Shown here one piece after another: positions 53,102-64,000 of a stretch of 64,000 nt of DNA (within the stretch, counting starts at the first letter, position 1; the number at the start of each line of letters is the position of its first letter). Position numbers and translations under genes: made by a program. Under the pieces are notes generated by a model that worked only from the letters and a program-made list of their open reading frames with translations, did not search any database and was not told where the DNA came from. Source of the DNA: Hydractinia symbiolongicarpus (taxonomy: Eukaryota; Cnidaria; Hydrozoa; Anthoathecata; Hydractiniidae). The stretch lies in assembly GCF_029227915.1 (NCBI RefSeq), contig NC_079875.1:41747201-41811200 (forward strand). Direction: 5' to 3'.

Positions 53102-53298
53102 TATTTACCCAGGATAGCCTCTTCAGTTCCTATTGGTACCGCTATCAACGAGGGTCCTGCGAAGGGGGTCCTAGCGCATTTAAAGCTCCCATTTGAGCTA
53201 CGAAAGTCGTGCAAGCACAGCAATCGCTCAACTAGACAACCGCCTAAGATATCAATCCTATTCTCATGCTGAGCGCTAAGCAGAAATGATAGATTCAC
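53066..53298 (-). mobile_element. SINE copy 8, tRNA head deleted
   Basis: Counterpart of copy 3 at an offset of 7,124 bp, including AGCAGAAATGATAG and the GATTCACGGGAAATC junction. The large duplication ends about 125 bp after this copy. Confidence 0.86.
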
Positions 53299-53762
53299 GG
53301 GAAATCTTTACGGGAAATCGCGGGTTTTCGTTTGCCGGCGATTAAACCTGTTTCATTAAGCGTCTCATCAATAATGAAAACATTTTTGAAAACTACAAGT
53401 CTCATGCGTTTTAGTGGTGAAAAAATAATTTAAAAAAACGTTCGGGAAATGAGTTTACTCCCTGGGTACTTTCTTTGTATACTTTTGACTATACGGACCG
53501 AGTCCGGGGTTTACGGGAAATGGCGGGTTTCGTTTGCCGGCGATTAAACTTCTTTTATTCAGCGTCTCATCAAAAATGAAAACATTTTTTAAAACTACAA
53601 GTCTCATGCGTTTTAGTGGTAAAAAGACAATTTAAAAAATCGTTTTGGAAATGAGTTTACTCACAGCGTACTTTCTTTGTATACATTCGACTATACGGGC
53701 CAAGCCCGGGATTTACGGGAAATCGCGGTTTTTCGTTTGCCGGCGATTAAACCACTTTCATT

Positions 53763-53985
53763 TATTATTATTATTATTATTATTACTATTATTTACCCAG
53801 GATAGCCTCTTCAGTTCCTATTGGTACTGCTATCAACGAGGGTCCTGCGAAGGGGGTCCTAGCGCATTTAAAGCTCCCATTTGAGCTACGAAAGTCGTGC
53901 AAGCACAGCAATCGCTCAACTAGACAACCGCCTAAGTATCAATCCTATTCTCATGCTGAGCGCTAAGCAGAAAGGATAGATTCAC
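53763..53985 (-). mobile_element. SINE copy 9, tRNA head deleted
   Basis: Same headless form. It has private changes shared with copy 10: GGTACTGCTATC for GGTACCGCTATC and CCTAAGTATC, a 2 bp deletion of CCTAAGATATC. After the junction the satellite unit has a further 24 bp deletion at about 54,020 (TTCGTTTAAGCG). Confidence 0.86.
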
Positions 53986-54425
53986 GGGAAATCTTTACGG
54001 GAAATCGCGGGTTTTCGTTTAAGCGTCTCATCAAAAATGAAAACATTTTTGAAAACTACAAGTCTCATGCGTTTTAGTGGTGAAAAAATAATTTAAAAAA
54101 TCGTTCGGGAAATGAGTTTACTCCCTGGGTACTTTCTTTGTATACTTTTGACTATACGGACCGAGTCCGGGGTTTACGGGAAATGGCGGGTTTCGTTTGC
54201 CGGCGATTAAACTTCTTTTATTCAGCGTCTCATCAAAAATGAAAACATTTTTTAAAACTACAAGTCTCATGCGTTTTAGTGGTAAAAAGACAATTTAAAA
54301 AATCGTTTTGGAAATGAGTTTACTCACAGCGTACTTTCTTTGTATACATTCGACTATACGGGCCAAGCCCGGGATTTACGGGAAATCGCGGGTTTTCGTT
54401 TGCCGACGATTAAACCACTTTCATT

Positions 54426-54648
54426 TATTATTATTATTATTATTATTACTATTATTTACCCAGGATAGCCTCTTCAGTTCCTATTGGTACTGCTATCAAC
54501 GAGGGTCCTGCGAAGGGGGTCCTAGCGCAATTAAAGCTCCCATTTGAGCTACGAAAGTCGTGCAAGCACAGCAATCGCTCAACTAGACAACCGCCTAAGT
54601 ATCAATCCTATTCTCATGCTGAGCGCTAAGCAGAAAGGATAGATTCAC
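54426..54648 (-). mobile_element. SINE copy 10, tRNA head deleted
   Basis: Close sister of copy 9, 663 bp downstream, sharing GGTACTGCTATC and the CCTAAGTATC deletion. It differs by GCGCAATTAAAGC for GCGCATTTAAAGC. The following unit lacks the 24 bp deletion found after copy 9 and instead reads TTTTCCGGCGATTAAACC. Confidence 0.86.
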
Positions 54649-55113
54649 GGGAAATCTTTACGGGAAATCGCGGGTTTTCGTTTTCCGGCGATTAAACCTG
54701 TTTCATTAAGCGTCTCATCAATAATGAAAACATTTTCGAAAACTACAAGTCTCATGCGTTTTAGTGGTGAAAAAAATAATTTAAAAAATCGTTCGGGAAA
54801 TGATTTTACTCCCTGGGTACTTTCTTTGTATACATTCGACTATACGGACCGAGTCCGGGGTTTACGGGAAATGGCGGGTTTCGTTTGCCGGCGATTAAAC
54901 TTCTTTTATTCAGCGTCTCATCAAAAATGATAACATTTTTGAAAACTACAAGTCTCATGCGTTTTAGTGGTGAAAAGATAATTTAAAAAATCGTTTTGGA
55001 AATGAGTTTACTCACAGCGTACTTTCTTTGTATACATTCAACTATACGGGCCAAGCCCGGGATTTACGGGAAATCGCGGGCTTTCGTTTGCCGGCGATTA
55101 AACCACTTTCATT

Positions 55114-55429
55114 TATTATTATTATTATTATTATTACTATTATTTACCGAGGATAGCCTCTTCAGTTCCTATTGGTACTGCTATCAACGAGGGTCCTGCG
55201 AAGGGGGTCCTAGCGCATTTAAAGCTCCCATTTGAGCTACGAAAGTCGTGCAAGCACAGCAATCGCTCAACTAGACAACCGCCTAAGATATCAATCCTAT
55301 TCTCATGCTGAGCGCTAAGCAGAAAGGATAGATTCACACTTTTATAGTCTCTGACATGACTCGGCCGTGGTTTGAACCCAAGACCTCCCGCACTGAAAGC
55401 GAACGTTCTACCACAAGGCTATCAGTCGG
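55114..55429 (-). mobile_element. tRNA-derived SINE, copy 11, full length
   Basis: The last copy. It combines features of both groups: GGTACTGCTATC as in copies 9 and 10 and AGCAGAAAGGATAG as in headless copies, yet it keeps the tRNA head. Head changes are CTGACATGAC, CGGCCGTGGTTTG (last B-box base altered) and GAACGTTCTACC. It has TTTACCGAGG where others have TTTACCCAGG. Its position marks the start of the distal satellite domain. Confidence 0.87.
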
Positions 55430-56789
55430 TCATTAAGCGTCTCATCAAAAATGAAAACATTTTTGAAAACTACAAGTCTCATGCGTTTTAGTGGTGAAAA
55501 AATAATTTAAAAAATCGTTCGGGAATTGAGTTTACTCCCTGGGTACTTTCTTTGTATACTTTTGACTGTACGGGCCGAGTCCGGGGTTTACGGGAAATGG
55601 CGGGTTTTCGTTTGCCGGCGATTAAACTTCTTTTATTCAGCGTCTCATCCAATATGACAACATTTTTGAAAACTACAAGTCTCATGCGTTTTAGTGGTGA
55701 AAAGATAATTTAAAAAATCGTATTGGAAATGAGTTTACTTCCTTGGTCCTTCTTTTGTATACATTCGACTATACGGGCCAAGCCCGGGATTTACGGGAAA
55801 TCGCGGGTTTTCGTTAGCCGGCGATTAAAACTCTTTCAATAAGCGTCTCATTAAAAATGAAAACATTTTTGAAAACTACAAGTCCCATTCGTTTTAGTGG
55901 TGCAGAAATAATTTAAAAAATCGTTCGGGAAATGATTTTACTCCCTGGGTATTTTGTTTGTATACATTCGACTATACGGGCCGAGTCCGGGGTTTACTGG
56001 AAATGGCGGGTTTTCGTTTGCCGGGGATTAAACTTCTTTTATTCAGCGTCTCATCAAAAATGAAAACATTTTTGAAAACTACAAGTCTCATGCGTTTTAG
56101 TGGTGAAAAGATAATTTAAAAAATCGTTTTGGAAATGAGTTTACTCACAGGGTACTTTCTTTGTATACATTCGACTATAAGGGCCAAGCCCGGGATTTAC
56201 GGGAAATCGCGGGTTTTCGTTTGTCGGCAATTAAACCTCTTTCATTAAGCGTCTCATTAAAAATGAAAACATTTTTGAAAACTACAAGTCTCATTCGTTC
56301 TAGTGGTGCAGAAATAATTTGAAAAATCGTTCGGGAAATCAGTTTAATTCCTAGGTACTTTCTTTGTATACTTCTGACTATACGGGCCAAGCCCGGGATT
56401 TACGGGAAATCGCGGGTTTTCGTTTGACGGCGATTAAACTTCTTTTATTCAGCGTCTCATCAAAAATGAAAACATTTTTGAAAACTACAAATCTCATGCG
56501 TTTTAGTGGAGAGAAAATAATTTAAAAAATCGTTCGGGAAATGGATTTACTCCCTGGGTACTTTCTTTGTATACATTCGACTATACGGGCCAAGCCCGGG
56601 ATTTACGGGAAATCGCGGGTTTTCGTTTGTCGGCAATTAAACCTCTTTCATTAAGCGTCTCATTAAAAATGAAAACATTTTTGGAAACTACAAGTCTCAT
56701 TCGTTCTAGTGGTGCAGAAATAATTTGAAAAATCGTTCGGGAAATCAGTTTACTTCCTAGGTACTTTCTTTGTATACTTTTGACTATAC

Positions 56790-59700
56790 GGGCCAAGCCC
56801 GGGATTTACGGGAAATCGCGGGTTTTCGTTTGACGGCGATTAAACTTCTTTTATTCAGCGTCTCATCAAAAATGAAAACATTTTTGAAAACTACAAGTCT
56901 TATGCGTTTTAGTGGTGAAAAACTAATTTAAAAAATCGTTCGGGTAATGAGTTTACTCCCTGGGTACTTTCTTTGTATACATTCGACTATACGGGCCAAG
57001 CCCGGGATTTACGGGAAATCGCGAGTTTTCGTTTGTCGGCAATTAAACCTCTTTCATTAAGCGTCTCATTAAAAATGAAAACATTTTTGAAAACTACAAG
57101 TCTCATTCGTTCTAGTGGTGCAGAAATAATTTAAAAATCGTTCGGGAAATTAGTTTTCTCCCTAGGTACTTTCTTTGTATACTTTTGACTATACGGGCCA
57201 AGCCCGGGATTTACGGGAAATCGCGGGTTTTCGTTTGACGGCGATTAAACTTCCTTTATTCAGCGTCTCATCAAAAATGAAAACATTTTTGAAAACTACA
57301 AGTCTTATGCGTTTTAGTGGTTAAAAAAATAATTCAAAAAATCGTTCTGGAAATGAGTTTACTCACAGGGTACTTTCTTTGTGTACATTCGACTATACGG
57401 GCCAAGCCCGTGATTTACGGGAAATCGCGGGTTTTCATTTGCCGGCGATTAAACCCCTTTCATTAAGCGTCTCATCAAAAATGAAAACATTTTTAAAAAC
57501 TACAAGTCTCATGCGTTTTAGTGGAGAGAAAATAATTTAAAAAATCGTTCGGGAAATGAATTTACTCCCTGGATACTTTCTTTGTATACATTCGACTATA
57601 CGGGCCAAGCCCGGGATTTACGGGAAATCGCGGGTTTTCGTTTGTCGGCAATTAAACCTCTTTCATTAAGCGTCTCATTAAATAATGAAAACATTTTTGA
57701 AAACTACAAGTCTCATTCGTTCTAGTGGTGCAGAAATAATTTGAAAAATCGTTCGGGAAATCAGTTTACTTCCTAGGTACTTTCTTTGTATACTTCTGAC
57801 TATACGGGCCAAGCCCGGGATTTACGGGAAATCGCGGGTTTTCGTTTGACGGCGATTAAACTTCTTTTATTCAGCGTCTCATCAAAAATGAAAACATTTT
57901 TGAAAACTACAAGTCTCATGCGTTTTAGTGGAGAGAAAATAATTTAAAAAATCGTTCGGGAAATGAATTTACTCCCTGGGTACTTTCTTTGTATACATTC
58001 GACTATACGGGCCAAGCCCGGGATTTACGGGAAATCGCGGGTTTTCGTTTGTCGGCAATTAAACCTCTTTCATTAAGCGTCTCATTAAAAATGAAAACAT
58101 TTTTGGAAACTACAAGTCTCATTCGTTCTAGTGGTGCAGAAATAATTTGAAAAATCGTTCGGAAAATCAGTTTACTTTCTAGGTACTTTCTTTGTATACT
58201 TTTGACTATACGGGCCAAGCCCGGGATTTACGGGAAATCGCGGGTTTTCGTTTGACGGCGATTAAACTTCTTTTATTCAGCGTCTCATCAAAAATGAAAA
58301 CATTTTTGAAAACTACAAGTCTTATGCGTTTTAGTGGTGAAAAACTAATTTAAAAAATCGTTTGGGAAATGAGTTTACTCCCTGGGTACTTTCTTTGTAT
58401 ACTTTTGACAATGCGGGCCAACTCGGGATTTACGGGAAATCGTGGGTTTTCGTTTGCCGGCGATTAAACTTCTTTTAATCAGCGTCTCATCAAAAAATGA
58501 AAACATTTTTGAAAACTACAAGTCTCATACGTTTTAGTGGAGAGAAAATAATTTAAAAAATCGTTCGGGTAATGAGTTTACTCCCTGGGTACTTTCTTTG
58601 TATACATTCGACTATACGGGCCAAGCCCGGGATTTACGGGAAATCGCGAGTTTTCGTTTGTCGGCAATTAAACCTCTTTCATTAAGCGTCTCATTAAAAA
58701 TGAAAACATTTTTGAAAACTACAAGTCTCATTCGTTTTAGTGGTGCAGAAATAATTTGAAAATCGTTCGGGAAATTAGTTTTCTCCCTAGGTAATTTCTT
58801 TGTATACTTTTGACTATACGGGCCAAGCCCGGGATTTACGGGAAATCGCGGGTTTTCGTTTGACGGCGATTAAACTTCCTTTATTCAGCGTGTCATCAAA
58901 AATGAAAACATTTTTGAAAACTACAAGTCTTATGCGTTTTAGTGTTGAAAAAATAATTCAAAAAATCGTTCTGGAAATGAGTTTACTCACAGGGTACTTT
59001 CTTTGGGTACATTCGACTATACGGGCCAAGCCCGTGATTTACGGGAAATCGCGGGTTTTCATTTGCCGGCGATTAAACCCCTTTCATTAAGCGTCTCATC
59101 AAAAATGAAAACATTTTTGAAAACTACAAGTCTCATGCGTTTTAGTGGAGAGAAAATAATTTAAAAAATCGTTCGGGAAATGAATTTACTCCCTGGGTAC
59201 TTTCTTTGTATACATTCGACTATACGGGCCAAGCCCGGGATTTACGGGAAATCGCGGGTTTTCGTTTGACGGCGATTAAACTTCTTTTATTCAGCGTCTC
59301 ATCAAAAATGAAAACATTTTTGAAAACTACAAGTCTTATGCGTTTTAGTGGTGAAAAACTAATTTAAAAAATCGTTCGGGTAATGAGTTTACTCCCTGGG
59401 TACTTTCTTTGTATACATTCGACTATACGGGCCAAGCCCGGGATTTACGGGAAATCGCGAGTTTTCGTTTGTCGGCAATTAAACCTCTTTCATTAAGCGT
59501 CTCATTAAAAATGAAAACATTTTTGAAAACTACAAGTCTCATTCGTTCTAGTGGTGCAGAAATAATTTAAAAATCGTTCGGGAAATTAGTTTTCTCCCTA
59601 GGTACTTTCTTTGTATACTTTTGACTATACGGGCCAAGCCCGGGATTTACGGGAAATCGCGGGTTTTCGTTTGACGGCGATTAAACTTCCTTTATTCAGC

Positions 59701-61662
59701 GTCTCATCAAAAATGAAAACATTTTTGAAAACTACAAGTCTTATGCGTTTTAGTGGTTAAAAAAATAATTCAAAAAACCGTTCTGGAAATGAGTTTACTC
59801 ACAGGGTACTTTCTTTGTGTACATTCGACTATACGGGCCAAGCCCGTGATTTACGGGAAATCGCGGGTTTTCATTTGCCGGCGATTAAACCCCTTTCATT
59901 AAGCGTCTCATCAAAAATGAAAACATTTTTAAAAACTACAAGTCTCATGCGTTTTAGTGGAGAGAAAATAATTTAAAAAATCGTTCGGGAAATGAATTTA
60001 CTCCCTGGGTACTTTCTTTGTATACATTCGACTATACGGGCCAAGCCCGGGATTTACGGGAAATCGCGGGTTTTCGTTTGTCGGCAATTAAACCTCTTTC
60101 ATTAAGCGTCTCATTAAATAATGAAAACATTTTTGAAAACTACAAGTCTCATTCGTTCTAGTGGTGCAGAAATAATTTGAAAAATCGTTCGGGAAATCAG
60201 TTTACTTCCTAGGTACTTTCTTTGTATACTTCTGACTATACGGGCCAAGCCCGGGATTTACGGGAAATCGCGGGTTTTCGTTTGACGGCGATTAAACTTC
60301 TTTTATTCAGCGTCTCATCAAAAATGAAAACATTTTTGAAAACTACAAGTCTCATGCGTTTTAGTGGAGAGAAAATAATTTAAAAAATCGTTCGGGAAAT
60401 GAATTTACTCCCTGGGTACTTTCTTTGTATACATTCGACTATACGGGCCAAGCCCGGGATTTACGGGAAATCGCGGGTTTTCGTTTGTCGGCAATTAAAC
60501 CTCTTTCATTAAGCGTCTCATTAAAAATGAAAACATTTTTGGAAACTACAAGTCTCATTCGTTCTAGTGGTGCAGAAATAATTTGAAAAATCGTTCGGAA
60601 AATCAGTTTACTTTCTAGGTACTTTCTTTGTATACTTTTGACTATACGGGCCAAGCCCGGGATTTACGGGAAATCGCGGGTTTTCGTTTGACGGCGATTA
60701 AACTTCTTTTATTCAGCGTCTCATCAAAAATGAAAACATTTTTGAAAACTACAAGTCTTATGCGTTTTAGTGGTGAAAAACTAATTTAAAAAATCGTTTG
60801 GGAAATGAGTTTACTCCCTGGGTACTTTCTTTGTATACTTTTGACAATGCGGGCCAACTCGGGATTTACGGGAAATCGTGGGTTTTCGTTTGCCGGCGAT
60901 TAAACTTCTTTTAATCAGCGTCTCATCAAAAAATGAAAACATTTTTGAAAACTACAAGTCTCATACGTTTTAGTGGAGAGAAAATAATTTAAAAAATCGT
61001 TCGGGTAATGAGTTTACTCCCTGGGTACTTTCTTTGTATACATTCGACTATACGGGCCAAGCCCGGGATTTACGGGAAATCGCGAGTTTTCGTTTGTCGG
61101 CAATTAAACCTCTTTCATTAAGCGTCTCATTAAAAATGAAAACATTTTTGAAAACTACAAGTCTCATTCGTTTTAGTGGTGCAGAAATAATTTGAAAATC
61201 GTTCGGGAAATTAGTTTTCTCCCTAGGTAATTTCTTTGTATACTTTTGACTATACGGGCCAAGCCCGGGATTTACGGGAAATCGCGGGTTTTCGTTTGAC
61301 GGCGATTAAACTTCCTTTATTCAGCGTGTCATCAAAAATGAAAACATTTTTGAAAACTACAAGTCTTATGCGTTTTAGTGTTGAAAAAATAATTCAAAAA
61401 ATCGTTCTGGAAATGAGTTTACTCACAGGGTACTTTCTTTGGGTACATTCGACTATACGGGCCAAGCCCGTGATTTACGGGAAATCGCGGGTTTTCATTT
61501 GCCGGCGATTAAACCCCTTTCATTAAGCGTCTCATCAAAAATGAAAACATTTTTGAAAACTACAAGTCTCATGCGTTTTAGTGGAGAGAAAATAATTTAA
61601 AAAATCGTTCGGGAAATGAATTTACTCCCTGGGTACTTTCTTTGTATACATTCGACTATACG
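56790..61662 (+). repeat. Tandem pair of a 12-monomer (2,436 bp) higher-order unit
   Basis: About 56,790-59,226 repeats at 59,226-61,662 with an offset of exactly 2,436 bp at four anchors: 56,902 to 59,338, 57,381 to 59,817, 58,003 to 60,439 and 58,800 to 61,236. Both copies have rare changes such as GACAATGCGGGCCAACTCGG and GGGTACATTCGAC. Copies differ slightly (ATTCAAAAAATCG against ATTCAAAAAACCG). Confidence 0.85.
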
Positions 61663-62099
61663 GGCCAAGCCCGGGATTTACGGGAAATCGCGGGTTTTCG
61701 TTTGTCGGCAATTAAACCTCTTTCATTAAGCGTCTCATTAAAAATGAAAACATTTTTGAAACTACAAGTCTCATTCGTTCTAGTGGTGCAGAAATAATTT
61801 GAAAAATCGTTCGGGAAATCAGTTTACTTCCTAGGTACTTTCTTTGTATACTTCTGACTATACGGGCCAAGCCCGGGATTTACGGGAAATCGCGGGTTTT
61901 CGTTTGACGGCGATTAAACTTCTTTTATTCAGCGTCTCATCAAAAATGAAAACATTTTTGAAAACTACAAATCTCATGCGTTTTAGTGGAGAGAAAATAA
62001 TTTAAAAAATCGTTCGGGTAATGAGTTTACTCCCTGGGTACTTTCTTTGTATACATTCGACTATACGGGCCAAGCCCGGGATTTACGGGAAATCGCGAG

Positions 62100-63635
62100 T
62101 TTTCGTTTGTCGGCGATTAAACTTCTTTTATTCAGCGTCTCATCAAAAATGAAAACATTTTTGAAAACTACAAGTCTTATGCGTTTTAGTGGTGAAAAAC
62201 TAATTTAAAAAATCGTTCGGGTAATGAGTTTACTCCCTGGGTACTTTCTTTGTATACATTCGACTATACGGGCCAAGCCCGGGATTTACGGGAAATCGCG
62301 AGTTTTCGTTTGTCGGCAATTAAACCTCTTTCATTAAGCGTCTCATTAAAAATGAAAACATTTTTGAAAACTACAAGTCTCATTCGTTCTAGTGGTGCAG
62401 AAATAATTTAAAAATCGTTCGGGAAATTAGTTTTCTCCCTAGGTACTTTCTTTGTATACTTTTGACTATACGGGCCAAGCCCGGGATTTACGGGAAATCG
62501 CGGGTTTTCGTTTGACGGCGATTAAACTTCCTTTATTCAGCGTCTCATCAAAAATGAAAACATTTTTAAAAACTACAAGTCTTATGCGTTTTAGTGGTGA
62601 AAAAATAATTCAAAAAATCGTTCTGGAAATGAGTTTACTCACAGGGTACTTTCTTTGTGTACATTCGACTATACGGGCCAAGCCCGTGATTTACGGGAAA
62701 TCGCGGGTTTTCATTTGCCTGCGATTAAACCCCTTTCATTAAGCGTCTCATCAAAAATGAAAACATTTTTGAAAACTACAAGTCTCATGCGTTTTAGTGG
62801 AGAGAAAATAATTTAAAAAATCGTTCGGGAAATGAATTTACTCCCTGGGTACTTTCTTTGTATACATTCGACTATACGGGCCAAGCCCGGGATTTACGGG
62901 AAATCGCGGGTTTTCGTTTGTCGGCAATTAAACCTCTTTCATTAAGCGTCTCATTAAATAATGAAAACATTTTTGAAAACTACAAGTCTCATTCGTTCTA
63001 GTGGTGCAGAAATAATTTGAAAAATCGTTCGGGAAATCAGTTTACTTCCTAGGTACTTTCTTTGTATACTTCTGACTATACGGGCCAAGCCCGGGATTTA
63101 CGGGAGATCGCGGGTTTTCGTTTGACGGCGATTAAACTTCTTTTATTCAGCGTCTCATCAAAAATGAAAACATTTTTGAAAACTACAAGTCTCATGCGTT
63201 TTAGTGGAGAGAAAATAATTTAAAAAATCGTTCGGGAAATGAATTTACTCCCTGGGTACTTTCTTTGTATACATTCGACTATACGGGCCAAGCCCGGGAT
63301 TTACGGGAAATCGCGGGTTTTCGTTTGTCGGCAATTAAACCTCTTTCATTAAGCGTCTCATTAAAAATGAAAACATTTTTGGAAACTACAAGTCTCATTC
63401 GTTCTAGTGGTGCAGAAATAATTTGAAAAATCGTTCGGAAAATCAGTTTACTTTCTAGGTACTTTCTTTGTATACTTTTGACTATACGGGCCAAGCCCGG
63501 GATTTACGGGAAATCGCGGGTTTTCGTTTGACGGCGATTAAACTTCTTTTATTCAGCGTCTCATCAAAAATGAAAACATTTTTGAAAACTACAAGTCTTA
63601 TGCCTTTTAGTGGTGAAAAACTAATTTAAAAAATC
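62100..63635 (+). repeat. Partial third copy of the distal higher-order unit
   Basis: Matches about 59,260-60,795 at an offset of 2,840 bp (anchors 59,817 to 62,657 and 60,439 to 63,279). Matching stops near 63,635, where GTTCTGGAAATGTG begins a different unit. It shows that the 2,436 bp unit was copied at least three times with different extents. Confidence 0.78.
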
Positions 63636-64000
63636 GTTCTGGAAATGTGTTTACTCACAGGGTACTTTCTTTGTGTACATTCGACTATACGGGCCAAGCC
63701 CGTGATTTACGGGAAATCGCGGGTTTTCATTTGCCGGCGATTAAACCCCTTTCATTAAGCGTCTCATCAAAAATGAAAACATTTTTGAAAACTACAAGTC
63801 TCATGCGTTTTAGTGGAGAGAAAATAATTTAAAAAATCGTTCGGGAAATGAATTTACTCCCTGGGTACTTTCTTTGTATACATTCGACTATACGGGCCAA
63901 GCCCGGGATTTACGGGAAATCGCGGGTTTTCGTTTGCCGGCGATTAAACCCCTTTCATTAAGCGTCTCATCACAAATGAAAACATTTTTGAAAACTACAA

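Larger units (their letters stand above)
53425..55431 (+). repeat. SINE-bearing satellite segment with 663-688 bp composite units
   Basis: SINE copies 9, 10 and 11 are 663 and 688 bp apart, each followed by two to three satellite units containing TATACGGACCGAG, ATGGCGGGTTTCG (one T fewer) and GGTAAAAAGACAATTT. These composite units (SINE plus monomers) look like a local higher-order repeat that includes the retroposon. Confidence 0.78.
55432..64000 (+). repeat. Distal satellite domain with a distinct monomer repertoire
   Basis: After the last SINE the array continues, but with units rarely or never seen before 55 kb. These have GTCGGCAATTAAACC with CTCATTAAAAATG, then TCATTCGTTCTAGTGGTGC and AGAAATAATTTGAAAAATCG. 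Others have TTTGACGGCGATTAAAC, GTGGAGAGAAAATAATT, GTGAAAAACTAATTT and AAGCCCGTGATTTAC. Most units have CCAAGCCCGGG, so the B signature CCGAGTCCGGGG nearly disappears. Monomer length remains 202-204 bp. Confidence 0.85.

Overview
The window contains no recognisable gene. It is one continuous block of eukaryotic satellite DNA: about 300 head-to-tail copies of a 202-204 bp monomer, all in the same orientation from base 1 to base 64,000. The only other sequence is a tRNA-derived SINE present 11 times between about 44.2 and 55.4 kb, with its (TTA)n tail. Every copy sits at the same point of the monomer, so one insertion was apparently captured and amplified with the satellite. The Pol III-type promoter boxes, simple-repeat SINE tail and long satellite array indicate an animal-like eukaryotic heterochromatic or centromeric region. 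A marine invertebrate such as a cnidarian is a guess from the SINE style only.

Monomers fall into families. Type A has ACTCACAGGG, CCAAGCCCGGG and CCACTTTCATTAAGC. Type B has ACTCCCTGGG, CCGAGTCCGGGG and CTTCTTTTATTCAGC. They often alternate as a dimer of about 406 bp. Between about 1.7 and 27.3 kb a 4-monomer cassette of about 810 bp recurs; it adds a C type (GAGGGCGATTAAAG) and a D type (ACACCCTGATAAC). Larger higher-order repeats with offsets of 1,622, 2,229, 2,427, 2,436, 2,840, 3,039 and 3,244 bp are visible. A large near-identical tandem duplication (about 40.87-47.54 and 47.54-53.42 kb) carries most of the SINE copies. From 55.4 kb to the end the monomer repertoire changes (GTCGGCAATTAAAC, GTTCTAGTGGTGCAG, GGAGAGAAAATAA) and a 12-monomer unit of 2,436 bp is repeated in tandem.

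Conserved monomer features are a 9+9 bp dyad (TCAAAAATG-N4-CATTTTTGA), a small GC hairpin in type A, a GTATAC site in most units, and strong CpG over-representation by hand count. Open frames of 60-200 codons run along the array, but they are explained by repeat periodicity and no coding evidence supports them. Boundaries of higher-order blocks were read by eye and are accurate to about one monomer unless anchors are given.
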